From: Buchnera aphidicola (Anoecia oenotherae)
GTDB taxonomy: Bacteria > Pseudomonadota > Gammaproteobacteria > Enterobacterales > Enterobacteriaceae
Direction: 5' to 3'
Assembly: GCF_005080765.1 (NCBI RefSeq)
Contig: NZ_CP033012.1
Coordinates: 362,785 to 426,784, forward strand
Length of the DNA stretch: 64,000 nt
A program made the position numbers and the translations under genes. The stretch's first letter is position 1; each line of letters opens with the position of its first letter. The notes under the pieces are model-generated. The model was not told the DNA's origin, did not search any database, and worked only from the letters and a program-made list of their open reading frames with translations. Of the stretch, positions 50,877 through 60,422 are shown piece by piece.

Positions 50877-53468
50877 ATGAAAACAGAATACATACCACAA
50901 AAAATTGAATCGATTGTACAAAAATATTGGAAAAAAAATGATATTTTCAAATCGATTAAAAATGAAAAAAAAGAAAAATTTTATTGTCTTTCAATGTTGC
51001 CATATCCATCTGGAAATTTACATATTGGACATGTAAGAAATTATACAATAAGTGACGTAATAGCTCGTTATCAAAGAATGTTAGGAAAAAATGTATTACA
51101 TCCAATCGGATGGGATGCTTTTGGTTTACCAGCTGAAGAAGCAGCTATAAAAAATAATATAATTCCAGAATTATGGATTAAGAAAAATATAAAAAATATG
51201 AGAAAACAACTCCAATTAATTGGATTTAGTTATGATTGGAGCAGAGAAATTAATACATCTAATGTGGAATTTTATCGTTGGGAACAATGGTTTTTTTTAA
51301 AATTATATAAAAAAAATTTAGTGTATAAAAAAAAATCTTTAGTACATTGGTGTCAGTTTCATAATACAGTATTAGCTAATGAACAAGTACAAGATGGATT
51401 ATGCTGGAGATGTAATCAAAAAGTAACTGTAAAAAAAGTTTATCAATGGTTTTTAAAAATTAGTGATTACTCCAACAGGTTATTAACTGATTTAAAAAAA
51501 TTATCTAAATGGCCTAAAGAAGTAGTAGATATGCAAAAAAATTGGATAGGAAAAGAACAAGGAAAAGAAATAAAATTATCTATTCTTAATAGTGATAAAA
51601 CTTTATTTATATTTACTACTAAATTAAAAACATTAATAGATGTAACATATATTGCTATTTCTCCTTTTCATAATCTTATAAATAGTTTTTTAAAATTTAA
51701 CAAAAAAGATGATTTATTGATCACTAAGTACAAATCTGTGCATTTTAACGAAAGAAGTAAAAGTTTAATAGGAATCAACACTAAAAATTATGTTATTCAT
51801 CCTATAACAGAAGAAAAAATACCACTATGGATAGGTATGTATGTTGATAAAGATTATAGAACAGGAGTTGTTGCAGGATCTCCAAGAAATAACAAAAAAG
51901 ACTTTCAATTTTGCTTGCAGAACAAAATTCCTACTATATCTTCTTTATTTCAAATAAATAAAAAAAAATTTATTTTACGTCAATTAAGAAATTTAGGAAA
52001 AAAATCATGTATTAATTTATTAAATAACATTCATAAATTTAACTATTTTAAGTTAGAAACTGAAATATTTAATGTTTTAAATGAAAAAAAAATCATAAAA
52101 AATAAAACATTTTTTAAATTAAAAGATTGGAGTATTTCTAGACAACGTTATTGGGGAACTCCTATTCCTATAGTGACGACTAAAGAAGGAAAAATATTAC
52201 CTATTTTAGAAAAGGAACTTCCAGTAGTTTTACCTATAGTAAAAGATTTAAAAAATATCCATAATTCTATGAAATGCAATAAAAAATGGTTTAATGTTAT
52301 TATTAACAATAAAAAAGCTACTAGAGAAACTGATACCTTTGATACTTTTATGGAATCTTCATGGTATCATATTAGATATACGTCACCTAATTTTAAATAT
52401 GGAATGGTAGATATACAAGAATCCAATTATTGGCTTCCTATAGATCAGTATATTGGAGGAATAGAACATGCTACTATGCATTTAATCTATTTAAGGTTCT
52501 ACCATAAGTTATTATATGATCATGGATTAGTTTCTTCATCTGAACCAGTAAAAAAACTTTTATGCCAAGGAATGGTATTAGGCGATGCTTTTTATTTTTT
52601 TGATAATAAAAAACAAAAACACTGGATATCTCCTTCTTTAATTAATTGTATTAAGGATAAAAAAGGAAAAATTATTCAAGCTAATATTGCTAGTAATAAT
52701 CAACCAGTTATTCATGCAGGTATGATAAAAATGTCTAAATCAAAAAATAACGGAATAGAACCTAAACAATTAGTATTAAAATATGGAGCTGATACCGTAC
52801 GTTTATTTATCATGTTTGCCGCGCCAGCAACTATGGCGTTAGAATGGAATGAACATAATTTAATAGGTATTCATAGGTTTATAAAAAGGATATGGAATTT
52901 ATATTATTGCTTAATAAATAGTAAAGAAGAGAATTTAGAAATTCTTGATCCGCTATTATTTGATAACAAACGAAAAATACTATATAGTATTTTACATCAA
53001 ACTATTAAAAAAGTGTCTGATGATATTGAAATACGGCAAACGTTTAATACAGCTATATCTTCTATTATGTCTTTAGTAAATTATGTATCAAAATTTGAAA
53101 TATTAGACAAACAAGATAAAGCAATTTACAGAGAATGTTTATTAATTATATTAAAATTACTTTATCCATTTATCCCTCATGTATGTTTTTATATATGGAA
53201 AAAAATAACTAAAAAAAATTCTTTAGATAAAGAGAATTGGCCTGTTTTTAAAGAAAAATTTGTTATTTCTAATACTAATGTTGTTATTCAAGTAAATGGA
53301 AAAAAAAAATATTTGATTCAAGTTAAAAAAAATTTAACAAAAAGTAAAATACTAGAGTATGTAAATACAAATCTTTTAATTAAAAATTATCTAAAATCAA
53401 TAAAAATAAAAAACGTTATATATGTTCCTAATAAAGTGCTTAATTTTGTTATTGAAACAACTAAATAA
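50877..53468 (+). CDS. leuS: Leucyl-tRNA synthetase with eroded editing pocket
   Basis: LeuRS charges tRNA-Leu; two of its substrates (GAG, TAG) are in this window. It is 863 aa (E. coli 860). HIGH is in PYPSGNLHIGHVRNY and KMSKS in MIKMSKSKNNGIEP. WDAFGLPAEEAA, ETDTFDTFMESSWY and YIGGIEHATMHL are conserved. The CP1 editing domain (about 220-420) is still present but its pocket has changed: TTRPDT reads TTKLKT and the GHDxRD segment reads RNNKKD. Thr252 and Asp345 (E. coli numbering) remain, the other pocket residues do not. Confidence 0.97.
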   Translation: MKTEYIPQKIESIVQKYWKKNDIFKSIKNEKKEKFYCLSMLPYPSGNLHIGHVRNYTISDVIARYQRMLGKNVLHPIGWDAFGLPAEEAAIKNNIIPELWIKKNIKNMRKQLQLIGFSYDWSREINTSNVEFYRWEQWFFLKLYKKNLVYKKKSLVHWCQFHNTVLANEQVQDGLCWRCNQKVTVKKVYQWFLKISDYSNRLLTDLKKLSKWPKEVVDMQKNWIGKEQGKEIKLSILNSDKTLFIFTTKLKTLIDVTYIAISPFHNLINSFLKFNKKDDLLITKYKSVHFNERSKSLIGINTKNYVIHPITEEKIPLWIGMYVDKDYRTGVVAGSPRNNKKDFQFCLQNKIPTISSLFQINKKKFILRQLRNLGKKSCINLLNNIHKFNYFKLETEIFNVLNEKKIIKNKTFFKLKDWSISRQRYWGTPIPIVTTKEGKILPILEKELPVVLPIVKDLKNIHNSMKCNKKWFNVIINNKKATRETDTFDTFMESSWYHIRYTSPNFKYGMVDIQESNYWLPIDQYIGGIEHATMHLIYLRFYHKLLYDHGLVSSSEPVKKLLCQGMVLGDAFYFFDNKKQKHWISPSLINCIKDKKGKIIQANIASNNQPVIHAGMIKMSKSKNNGIEPKQLVLKYGADTVRLFIMFAAPATMALEWNEHNLIGIHRFIKRIWNLYYCLINSKEENLEILDPLLFDNKRKILYSILHQTIKKVSDDIEIRQTFNTAISSIMSLVNYVSKFEILDKQDKAIYRECLLIILKLLYPFIPHVCFYIWKKITKKNSLDKENWPVFKEKFVISNTNVVIQVNGKKKYLIQVKKNLTKSKILEYVNTNLLIKNYLKSIKIKNVIYVPNKVLNFVIETTK

Positions 53469-53525
53469 ATACATTATAGTTAAACATTAAAAATTAATAT
53501 TAAATTTATATGTAGACAATTTTAA

Positions 53526-54518
53526 ATGTTAAAAATTACTCCTGAAAAAGTTTCTTTAAATTTAAAAAAGAATAATTATGTATGTTATGTATTATATGGA
53601 ATAGAAGTTTTTTATTTAGAAGAAACTAAAAAAAAAATATTAAATAAAGCAAAAAAAAAAGGTTTTTGTTTATTAAAAATATTTTATCTCAAAAAAGAAA
53701 AAGATATATTAAAATTTTTAAAAATAAAAACTCAAAATAATCTTTTTTTTTCAAAAAAAATTATTATTTTATATATACAATATAATATACAAAAAACTAT
53801 TTTTAATTATTTATTAAAAAAAATATTTAATAAATTAGATAAAAACTTATTATTAATAATTTATTATTTTCAATCTAAATTTCATTATCTAAACAATTCT
53901 CAAAATTTTCCATGTTTATTTATAGAATGCACTATTCCAAATAATAATCAACTTTTAATATGGTTAAGAAAAAAAATATTAGATATAGATTTAAACATAG
54001 ATCCTGTTGCAATAACAATGTTATGTCAATACTACGAAAAAAATATTTTAGGTTTATCAAATGCAATAACAATTCTATTTTTAGTTTTTAAAAAAAAAAA
54101 AGTCACCTATAAAAAAGTTTTAAAAATAATTTCAGATTCTTCAAAATTTTTAGTGTACGATTGGTTATTTTCTTTATTTAATCAAGAATTAGATAAATCT
54201 ATTCGAATATTAAATCATTTGGTATTGAAAAAAAATCAAATTTTATTATTAATAAAATTATTACAAAAAGATATATCTCAACTGATTTATTTAAAAAAAA
54301 CTTCTACTTTTTATCAACAAAAAAAATTTTTATCTTTTTTTGAAAAATTAAAAAATAATTTTTTAAAAAAAAAATCAATATTTTTTTCTTTAGAAAAATT
54401 ACATAAAATATTACAATATCTAATTAGTATAGAAATAATTTATAAAAAATCTTATGAATATATTGTTATTGATAAATTAAAAAAAATAATAATACTAATT
54501 TGTTGTAAAAAGCAATAA
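53526..54518 (+). CDS. holA: DNA polymerase III delta subunit HolA
   Basis: HolA opens the beta sliding clamp within the clamp loader. It is 330 aa (E. coli 343), very divergent and Lys/Ile/Phe-rich. Recognition rests on the N-terminal YVLYGIEVFYLEET (E. coli YLLLGNDPLLLQES), the later WLRKKI, NNAITILFLVFKKKKVT-like AAA+ segment and DWLFSLFNQELDKSIRILNHL, and on position between leuS and nadD, exactly as in E. coli (where lptE also intervenes). It carries an in-frame run of 12 A at about 54090-54101. Confidence 0.87.
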   Translation: MLKITPEKVSLNLKKNNYVCYVLYGIEVFYLEETKKKILNKAKKKGFCLLKIFYLKKEKDILKFLKIKTQNNLFFSKKIIILYIQYNIQKTIFNYLLKKIFNKLDKNLLLIIYYFQSKFHYLNNSQNFPCLFIECTIPNNNQLLIWLRKKILDIDLNIDPVAITMLCQYYEKNILGLSNAITILFLVFKKKKVTYKKVLKIISDSSKFLVYDWLFSLFNQELDKSIRILNHLVLKKNQILLLIKLLQKDISQLIYLKKTSTFYQQKKFLSFFEKLKNNFLKKKSIFFSLEKLHKILQYLISIEIIYKKSYEYIVIDKLKKIIILICCKKQ

Positions 54519-54530
54519 TAACAAATAATT

Positions 54531-55178
54531 ATGAAAAAAATAATAAGCATTTTAGGTGGTACGTTTAACCCCATACACAACGGGCACTTGTTGTCTGCAA
54601 AACGTTTACTAAAAGAAATACATTTACAAAATATATTTTTATTACCAAATAATATTCCACCTCATAAACTAACACTCGATATACAAAATAAACATAGATT
54701 AATAATGATAAAATTAGCTATATGTAGTTTTTCCAAATTAAAAATGAATTTACTTGAAATAAAAAATAAAAACATATCCTATACGTTTGAAACATTAGTT
54801 AAAATAAGACAAAAAATTGGAACATCTATATCTTTAATTTTTATAATTGGTGAAGATAATTTATATGAGATTAATAGATGGGAAAATTGGAAAAAATTTT
54901 TAAATTTTTGTCATATTGTTGTTATTCCAAGAAAAACAAAATTAGTCAGAAAAATTCACGATTCTGTTTTGTACTGGATTAATACATATACAATAGATGA
55001 CATTTCCATTTTTCATTACTATAGTTCAGGTTTTATTTTCTTTTCTAATATAAAACAAGAAAACATTTCATCTTCAAAAATACGACGTTATATAAAAATC
55101 AAGAAAGAATATAAACAATTTGTACCTATTAAAGTATATCACTATATAAAAAAAAATAATCTATATCTTGAATTATAA
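54531..55178 (+). CDS. nadD: Nicotinate-nucleotide adenylyltransferase
   Basis: NadD makes nicotinate adenine dinucleotide, the penultimate step to NAD. It is 215 aa (E. coli 213). The nucleotidyltransferase signature GGTFNPIHNGHL is at the N-terminus, followed by LLPNNIPPHK, FIIGEDNLYEINRWENWK, VVIPRK and the C-terminal SSSKIRR. It starts 12 bp after holA, so the two are translated from one message. Confidence 0.96.
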   Translation: MKKIISILGGTFNPIHNGHLLSAKRLLKEIHLQNIFLLPNNIPPHKLTLDIQNKHRLIMIKLAICSFSKLKMNLLEIKNKNISYTFETLVKIRQKIGTSISLIFIIGEDNLYEINRWENWKKFLNFCHIVVIPRKTKLVRKIHDSVLYWINTYTIDDISIFHYYSSGFIFFSNIKQENISSSKIRRYIKIKKEYKQFVPIKVYHYIKKNNLYLEL

Positions 55179-55226
55179 TAACAATATTAAATATAAAATA
55201 TACTAAATTAACAATGGATTTATAAA

Positions 55227-55484
55227 ATGAAAAAAATTTTTGAAAAAAAAAGAAATATTTTAGATCTACGTGGATTATATTGTCCAGATGTTGTGTCTTC
55301 GCTGAGAAAAACTATGAGAAATATTAAAAATGGAGATATAATTTTAGTTATTTCTGATGATATTTCTATAAAACAAGATATACAATATTTTTGTAACTTT
55401 ATGGGACATAATATTCTAGATTATCATGATAAATATATACCTTTTCGTTATTTACTAAAAAGAGGGAGTTCTACAATAACATAG
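55227..55484 (+). CDS. tusA: Sulfur carrier protein TusA
   Basis: TusA carries persulfide sulfur from IscS to the TusBCD/MnmA route for 2-thiouridine in tRNA. It is 85 aa (E. coli 81). The active Cys is kept in LRGLYCPDVV, but the CPxP motif has lost its second Pro (CPDV). RKTMRNIKNGDIILVISDD, YFCNFMGHNI and PFRYLLKRG match E. coli. The stop codon lies inside a terminator-like inverted repeat. Confidence 0.93.
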   Translation: MKKIFEKKRNILDLRGLYCPDVVSSLRKTMRNIKNGDIILVISDDISIKQDIQYFCNFMGHNILDYHDKYIPFRYLLKRGSSTIT

Positions 55485-55520
55485 TATTATATTTATATTA
55501 TTTCAATAAATACTATGTTA
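55477..55520. terminator. Inverted repeat between convergent tusA and asd
   Basis: TAACATAGTATT (55477-55488) and AATACTATGTTA (55509-55520) form a perfect 12-bp stem with a 20-nt loop. It overlaps the tusA stop codon. On the minus strand it lies about 100 bases after asd. A T tail is not evident. Confidence 0.55.
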
Positions 55521-55616
55521 ATCTTTAAATTAATTTAAATGTTATAAATAAGCTAATATAAAAATATTTATATTTAATTAGTTAAAAATATATATATATT
55601 TTTTTTATATATTATG

Positions 55617-56744
55617 TTATTTCACAAGAATACATAGTATTCTTCTTAAGGGTTCAGCTGCACCCCATAATAATTGATCTCCTACAGTAAAAGCAGATAA
55701 ATATTTTTTTCCTATATTTAATTTTCTAATTCTTCCAATTGGAGTAAATAAGGTTCCACTAACATATGCCGGATTTAAATATTTTAAACTTGATTCTGCA
55801 GTATTTGGAATAATTGATACCCATTTATTATGGTTTCTTAGTATAGTTTCAACTTCTATTATTGAAATATCTTGTTTTAATTTTATTACAAAGGATTGAC
55901 TATGACATCTCAATGTTGCAATTCTTACACAATTTCCATCAATTAAAATTTTTTTATTCGAAGAAATGATTTTGTTAGTTTCTGCTTGTATTTTCCATTC
56001 TTCTCGAGTTTGTCCTATATTATGAATAGAATCAATCCAAGGAATTAAATTTCCTAATAATGGAATTTTGAAATATTTCTTAGGAAAATTTTTTGATTTA
56101 TATAAATTAGTAATTTTTTTTTCAATATTTAGTATAGACATGCTTTCATTTTCTAAATCGCTATCTATATTTTTAGAAATAAAGTTCATCTGATTTAATA
56201 ATTCCAGCATATGTTTAGCACCTGCTCCTGAAGCGGCTTGATAAGTTGATACAGAAATCCACTCAATTAAATTAGCGGAAAATAAACCTCCTAATGACAT
56301 TAACATTAAACTAACAGTACAATTGGCTCCTACAAACGTTTTTATTCCTGAATCTATAGATTTATTTATTTCTTTTAAATTTATAGGATCTAAAACAATA
56401 CAAGATTCTTGTATCATTCTTAGTTCAGATGCCGCATCTATCCAATAACCTTTCCAACCTATTGATCTAAGCTTATAGTACATAAGATTGGTATATTCAG
56501 TACCATAACATGTTATTATAATATCTAAACTATATAAAAGATCTATATCATAAGCGTTCTGTAATAACTTTGTATGATTACAATCTTTAATAATGGGTGA
56601 TTTTTCTCCAATTTGAGACGTTGTGAAGAAAATAGCATTAATTTTTTTGAAATCTTTTTTTTCTATCATTCTTTGTAATAATACTGATCCTACCATTCCT
56701 CTCCATCCAACAAATCCAACTGTTTTTTTTCTATTTTTATTCAT
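55617..56744 (-). CDS. asd: Aspartate-semialdehyde dehydrogenase
   Basis: Asd reduces aspartyl phosphate to aspartate semialdehyde, the branch point to lysine, threonine and methionine. It is 375 aa (E. coli 367). NADP-binding VGFVGWRGMVGSVLLQRM is at the N-terminus; the catalytic Cys is in FVGANCTVSLMLMSLGGLF; QAASGAGAKHMLELL, the His in RCHSQSF and VGDQLLWGAAEPLRR follow. With lysA in the same window it shows an active lysine pathway. Confidence 0.97.
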   Translation of the reverse strand: MNKNRKKTVGFVGWRGMVGSVLLQRMIEKKDFKKINAIFFTTSQIGEKSPIIKDCNHTKLLQNAYDIDLLYSLDIIITCYGTEYTNLMYYKLRSIGWKGYWIDAASELRMIQESCIVLDPINLKEINKSIDSGIKTFVGANCTVSLMLMSLGGLFSANLIEWISVSTYQAASGAGAKHMLELLNQMNFISKNIDSDLENESMSILNIEKKITNLYKSKNFPKKYFKIPLLGNLIPWIDSIHNIGQTREEWKIQAETNKIISSNKKILIDGNCVRIATLRCHSQSFVIKLKQDISIIEVETILRNHNKWVSIIPNTAESSLKYLNPAYVSGTLFTPIGRIRKLNIGKKYLSAFTVGDQLLWGAAEPLRRILCILVK

Positions 56745-57226
56745 AATAATAAACTCTCAATTATTAAATTTAACAATACATCTACTACTAGTTTATAAAT
56801 AAATAAACATATAATTTTTTTTTTTAAATATTTTATAATCAATATTTATTATCAATAAATAAACTTATATACTAATACTAAACTTATCGGTATAAAATCA
56901 TTTATATTTAATAATTACACATAATAAACAATTATTTTTATTTTTATTAAATTGAGTAAGTTTAATATGAATATCTTGAATCTATTTAACAAAAAAATAT
57001 AACATTTAAATTTATAAAATATTTATTTTAAATAATCAATCAAAATATATTCATAGAAAAATAGTTATATATAACTATTTTAAATTTTTTTTTTCTATAT
57101 TTAATATACATAATAATAATAAAAACGTATTTATATATAACTAATATTATTTATATAACAACAAATTTATGTAAATAAACACAATCATCCAAATAATTTA
57201 TATCAACGTCATTATAGGAGAATTCT
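56745..57226. other. Divergent spacer asd/yhgN
   Basis: This 482-bp AT-rich spacer lies between divergent genes. No reading frame or RNA is evident. The yhgN ribosome-binding site ATAGGAG sits at the right end. In E. coli asd and yhgN are neighbours, so no gene is missing here. Confidence 0.45.
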
Positions 57227-57820
57227 ATGTATAATATATTATCTCAAATTATATTACTTTTATTAATTATGGACCCATTAGGAAATTTACCAGTTTTTGT
57301 ATCTATTTTAAAAAAAATAAATCCAAAAAGAAGAAATATTGTCCTAATTCGAGAAATGATTATAGCTTTATTCATTATGTTTTTATTTTTACTTTTTGGA
57401 AAAAATTTGTTAAATATTTTTCATGTAACAACAGAATCAGTGTCAATATCTGGTGGAATAATTTTGTTTTTAATTGCTCTAAGAATGATTTTTCCAAGTC
57501 CTGAAATATCATTAAATTCTGAAAAAGATAATGAAGAACCATTTTTAGTACCATTAGCTGTTCCATTAGTTTCCGGACCTTCCTTATTAGCTACGCTTAT
57601 GTTATTATCGCATAAATATCCTCAATTTTTAACTTCATTATCTATATCTTTGTTTATAGCATGGATAATAACAACAGGAATTTTATCGCTATCTGGATTT
57701 TTTTTAACAGTTTTTGGAAAAAAAGGAATAGACACACTAGAAAAATTAATGGGATTAATTTTAATTATGCTATCTGTTCAAATGTTTTTAGATGGTATTC
57801 ATGCATGGTTGTTTAATTAA
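57227..57820 (+). CDS. yhgN: MarC-family inner-membrane protein YhgN
   Basis: YhgN is an integral membrane protein of the MarC/UPF0056 family; its function is not established. The length (197 aa) equals E. coli YhgN. Six hydrophobic segments are visible, at about 7-29, 43-63, 68-88, 106-126, 135-158 and 175-195. Conserved stretches are LIMDPLGNLPVF, SISGGIILFLIALRMIFP, PFLVPLAVPLVSGPSLLATLMLL-type and GLILIMLSVQMFLDGI. A strong AGGAG precedes the ATG. It is one of very few uncharacterised proteins kept. Confidence 0.93.
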   Translation: MYNILSQIILLLLIMDPLGNLPVFVSILKKINPKRRNIVLIREMIIALFIMFLFLLFGKNLLNIFHVTTESVSISGGIILFLIALRMIFPSPEISLNSEKDNEEPFLVPLAVPLVSGPSLLATLMLLSHKYPQFLTSLSISLFIAWIITTGILSLSGFFLTVFGKKGIDTLEKLMGLILIMLSVQMFLDGIHAWLFN

Positions 57821-58111
57821 TTTTTCAAAAAATTTTTTATTCTATCATTTAAGCTAATAATTTTTTATATATATAAAAAATAAATATATTATATGTATTT
57901 ATTTTATTTTTATTTTTTTAAATTTTTATAATTTTACAAAGAATTTACATTAAAAGAAATAATATTTAAAAAAAATTAAAGTGATATATTCATAAATATT
58001 AAATAGATTAAAAACAATAGTAATTTTAATAGTTTTTTAAACTATATTATTCAATTCTAAATGCGCAAAAATTGTTTAATAACATAGTCTAAATAATACT
58101 AAGGAATTAAT

Positions 58112-59284
58112 ATGGAATATATAGATATAAAAACTCTAAATTTAAATAATAAACGTGTTCTTATTAGATCTGATCTAAATGTACCAATAAAAGATAGTAA
58201 AATCATATCTACAGCAAGAATTAAAGCAGCTATATCCACAATATTGCATTGTTTAAAAAATAATGCTAAAGTTTTAGTCATGTCTCATTTAGGAAGACCT
58301 AAAGAAGGAGAATATGATAAAAAACTATCGCTTTTCCCTATTTTTCAATATTTAAAAAAAAAAATCACTTTTACTAAAGTTCATTTTGTTAAAAATTATT
58401 TAAATAACGAAATACAACTAATTAATGGAGAATTATATATTTTAGAAAATGTTAGATTTAATATCGGAGAAAATAATAACGATATAAATTTATCAAAAAA
58501 ATATGCTAAATTATGTGACATATTTGTTATGGATGCATTTGGTTCTATTCATAGAACTCAATCTTCTACGGTAGGAATAGCACAATATGCAAGTATATCT
58601 TGTGCAGGATTACTTCTAACTTCTGAAATTACATCACTAGATAAAATATTAAAAAATCCAAAAAAACCAATGATTTCTATCATCGGTGGATCAAAAGTAT
58701 CTACTAAATTTAATATGTTGAATCATTTACTGCATATTTCGGATATAGTTATAGTTGGAGGTGGAATAGCAAATACGTTTTTAGCTATCAATAATCATAT
58801 TGGAAAATCTTTACATGAAAAAGAGTTCGTAAAAGAAGCTAGTTTATTATATAAAAATTTTAACATTGTTATTCCAATAGACTCTAGGGTAAGTAAAGAA
58901 TTTCATGAATATGCATTACCTACTGTAAAACTCGTTTCTAATATACAAAAAGATGAAGAAATTATGGATATAGGTCCTAAATCAGAAAATATTGTTCGAA
59001 ATATAATAAAATCTGCAAAAACTATTCTATGGAATGGTCCGGTAGGAGTTTTTGAATTTAAAAATTTTTCGCATGGAACAAAAACATTAGCACATGCAAT
59101 TGCTAATTGTAATGCTTTTTCTATTGCAGGAGGAGGAGATACTATCAGTGCTATAGATATATTTAAAGTAAGAAAAAAAATTTCATATATATCCACTGGA
59201 GGAGGTTCATTTTTAAAATATTTAGAAGGTAAAGTACTTCCAGGTATGAAATTTTTAAATAAAAAAGATACAATTTCTAATTAA
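58112..59284 (+). CDS. pgk: Phosphoglycerate kinase
   Basis: Pgk transfers phosphate from 1,3-bisphosphoglycerate to ADP. It is 390 aa (E. coli 387). Substrate-binding RVLIRSDLNVPIKD, VMSHLGRPKEG, VMDAFGSIHRTQSS, the hinge and nucleotide-binding IIGGSKVSTKF, LWNGPVGVFE, and the C-terminal GGGDTISAI and STGGGSFLKYLEG are all intact. AAGGA precedes the ATG. fbaA follows after 55 bp, as in E. coli (epd-pgk-fbaA); epd is absent. Confidence 0.98.
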   Translation: MEYIDIKTLNLNNKRVLIRSDLNVPIKDSKIISTARIKAAISTILHCLKNNAKVLVMSHLGRPKEGEYDKKLSLFPIFQYLKKKITFTKVHFVKNYLNNEIQLINGELYILENVRFNIGENNNDINLSKKYAKLCDIFVMDAFGSIHRTQSSTVGIAQYASISCAGLLLTSEITSLDKILKNPKKPMISIIGGSKVSTKFNMLNHLLHISDIVIVGGGIANTFLAINNHIGKSLHEKEFVKEASLLYKNFNIVIPIDSRVSKEFHEYALPTVKLVSNIQKDEEIMDIGPKSENIVRNIIKSAKTILWNGPVGVFEFKNFSHGTKTLAHAIANCNAFSIAGGGDTISAIDIFKVRKKISYISTGGGSFLKYLEGKVLPGMKFLNKKDTISN

Positions 59285-59297
59285 TAATATGTTATTA

Positions 59298-59330
59298 TTG
59301 ACTTGACATTCAATATATATATACTATATA
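59298..59330 (+). promoter_or_regulatory. Possible overlapping promoters in the pgk-fbaA gap
   Basis: Two overlapping -35-like boxes, TTGACT (59298-59303) and TTGACA (59303-59308), are each spaced 16 bp from TATACT (59320-59325) and TATATA (59325-59330). Transcripts would begin within a few bases of the ribosome-binding site (GGAAAA at 59331), so the leader would be almost absent. Confidence 0.35.
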
Positions 59331-59339
59331 GGAAAATTA

Positions 59340-60422
59340 ATGTCTAATATTTTACAAGTTATACAACCAGGTGTTATTTTTGGAAAAGATATAAAAAAAT
59401 TATTTAATTTAGCAAAAAAAAATAATTTTGCAATACCGGCAATAAACTGTATAAATACAGATATTATAAACGCTGTTTTAGAAAGCGCATCAATATATAA
59501 ATCTCCAGTAATAATACAATTTTCTTATGGAGGATCTTCTTTTTTATCTGGGAAAGGAATACCAAATACAATAGATACACATAAAAAATCAGTCATAGGA
59601 TCTATAGCAGGAGCTAATTATGTGCATTTAATGGCTAAATATTATAATATTCCAGTAATTTTACATACTGATCATTGTCATAAAAATAATTTGTCTTGGA
59701 TTGATCAACTATTAATTAAAAACAAAGAATATTTTAAAGCATATAATCGTCCTTTATTTTCTTCTCACATGATTGATTTATCTAAAGAAACGTTAGAAGA
59801 AAACATTCATACTTGTAAAAAATATTTAAAAGATATGTCTAGTATGAATATGTATTTAGAAATAGAGCTAGGTTGTACAGGAGGAGAAGAAGATGGAATT
59901 GATAATACAAACATAGATCATAATCTACTTTATACTCGTCCTCAGGATGTTAATTATGCATATAAAGAATTAAAAAAAATTAGTTCTCTATTTACTATAG
60001 CAGCATCTTTTGGAAATGTACATGGAGTATATAAAAAAGGTAACGTACAGTTAAAACCATCTATATTAAAAAACGCTCAAATTCTTATTAGATCAAATAA
60101 TCATTCACAAAAAAATCCTGTTAATTTTGTATTTCATGGAGGATCCGGTTCATCTTTGAAAGATATAACAAAATCTATATCATATGGAGTTATAAAAATG
60201 AATATAGATACTGATATTCAATGGAAATACTGGAAGGGAACTTTAGACTATTACCGTACTAATAAAGAATATCTAACAAGTCAACTTGGAAATTCTACTG
60301 AAAAAAATAAACCAAATAAAAAATATTATGATCCAAGATCTTGGATTCGAAATAGTCAATTATACATTCGTGCTAAATTAAAAAAAATATTTCAAGATTT
60401 AAATTCTTTTAATACATTATAA
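59340..60422 (+). CDS. fbaA: Fructose-bisphosphate aldolase, class II
   Basis: FbaA is the zinc-dependent aldolase of glycolysis. The length is 360 aa (E. coli 359). FAIPAINC, QFSYGGSSFLSGKG, the zinc-binding HTDHCHKNN, SSHMIDLSKE, ELGCTGGEEDGIDN, ASFGNVHGVYKKGN, FHGGSGSS and MNIDTDIQW match E. coli motif by motif. It is second in the pgk-fbaA pair. No other aldolase is present in the window. Confidence 0.98.
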   Translation: MSNILQVIQPGVIFGKDIKKLFNLAKKNNFAIPAINCINTDIINAVLESASIYKSPVIIQFSYGGSSFLSGKGIPNTIDTHKKSVIGSIAGANYVHLMAKYYNIPVILHTDHCHKNNLSWIDQLLIKNKEYFKAYNRPLFSSHMIDLSKETLEENIHTCKKYLKDMSSMNMYLEIELGCTGGEEDGIDNTNIDHNLLYTRPQDVNYAYKELKKISSLFTIAASFGNVHGVYKKGNVQLKPSILKNAQILIRSNNHSQKNPVNFVFHGGSGSSLKDITKSISYGVIKMNIDTDIQWKYWKGTLDYYRTNKEYLTSQLGNSTEKNKPNKKYYDPRSWIRNSQLYIRAKLKKIFQDLNSFNTL

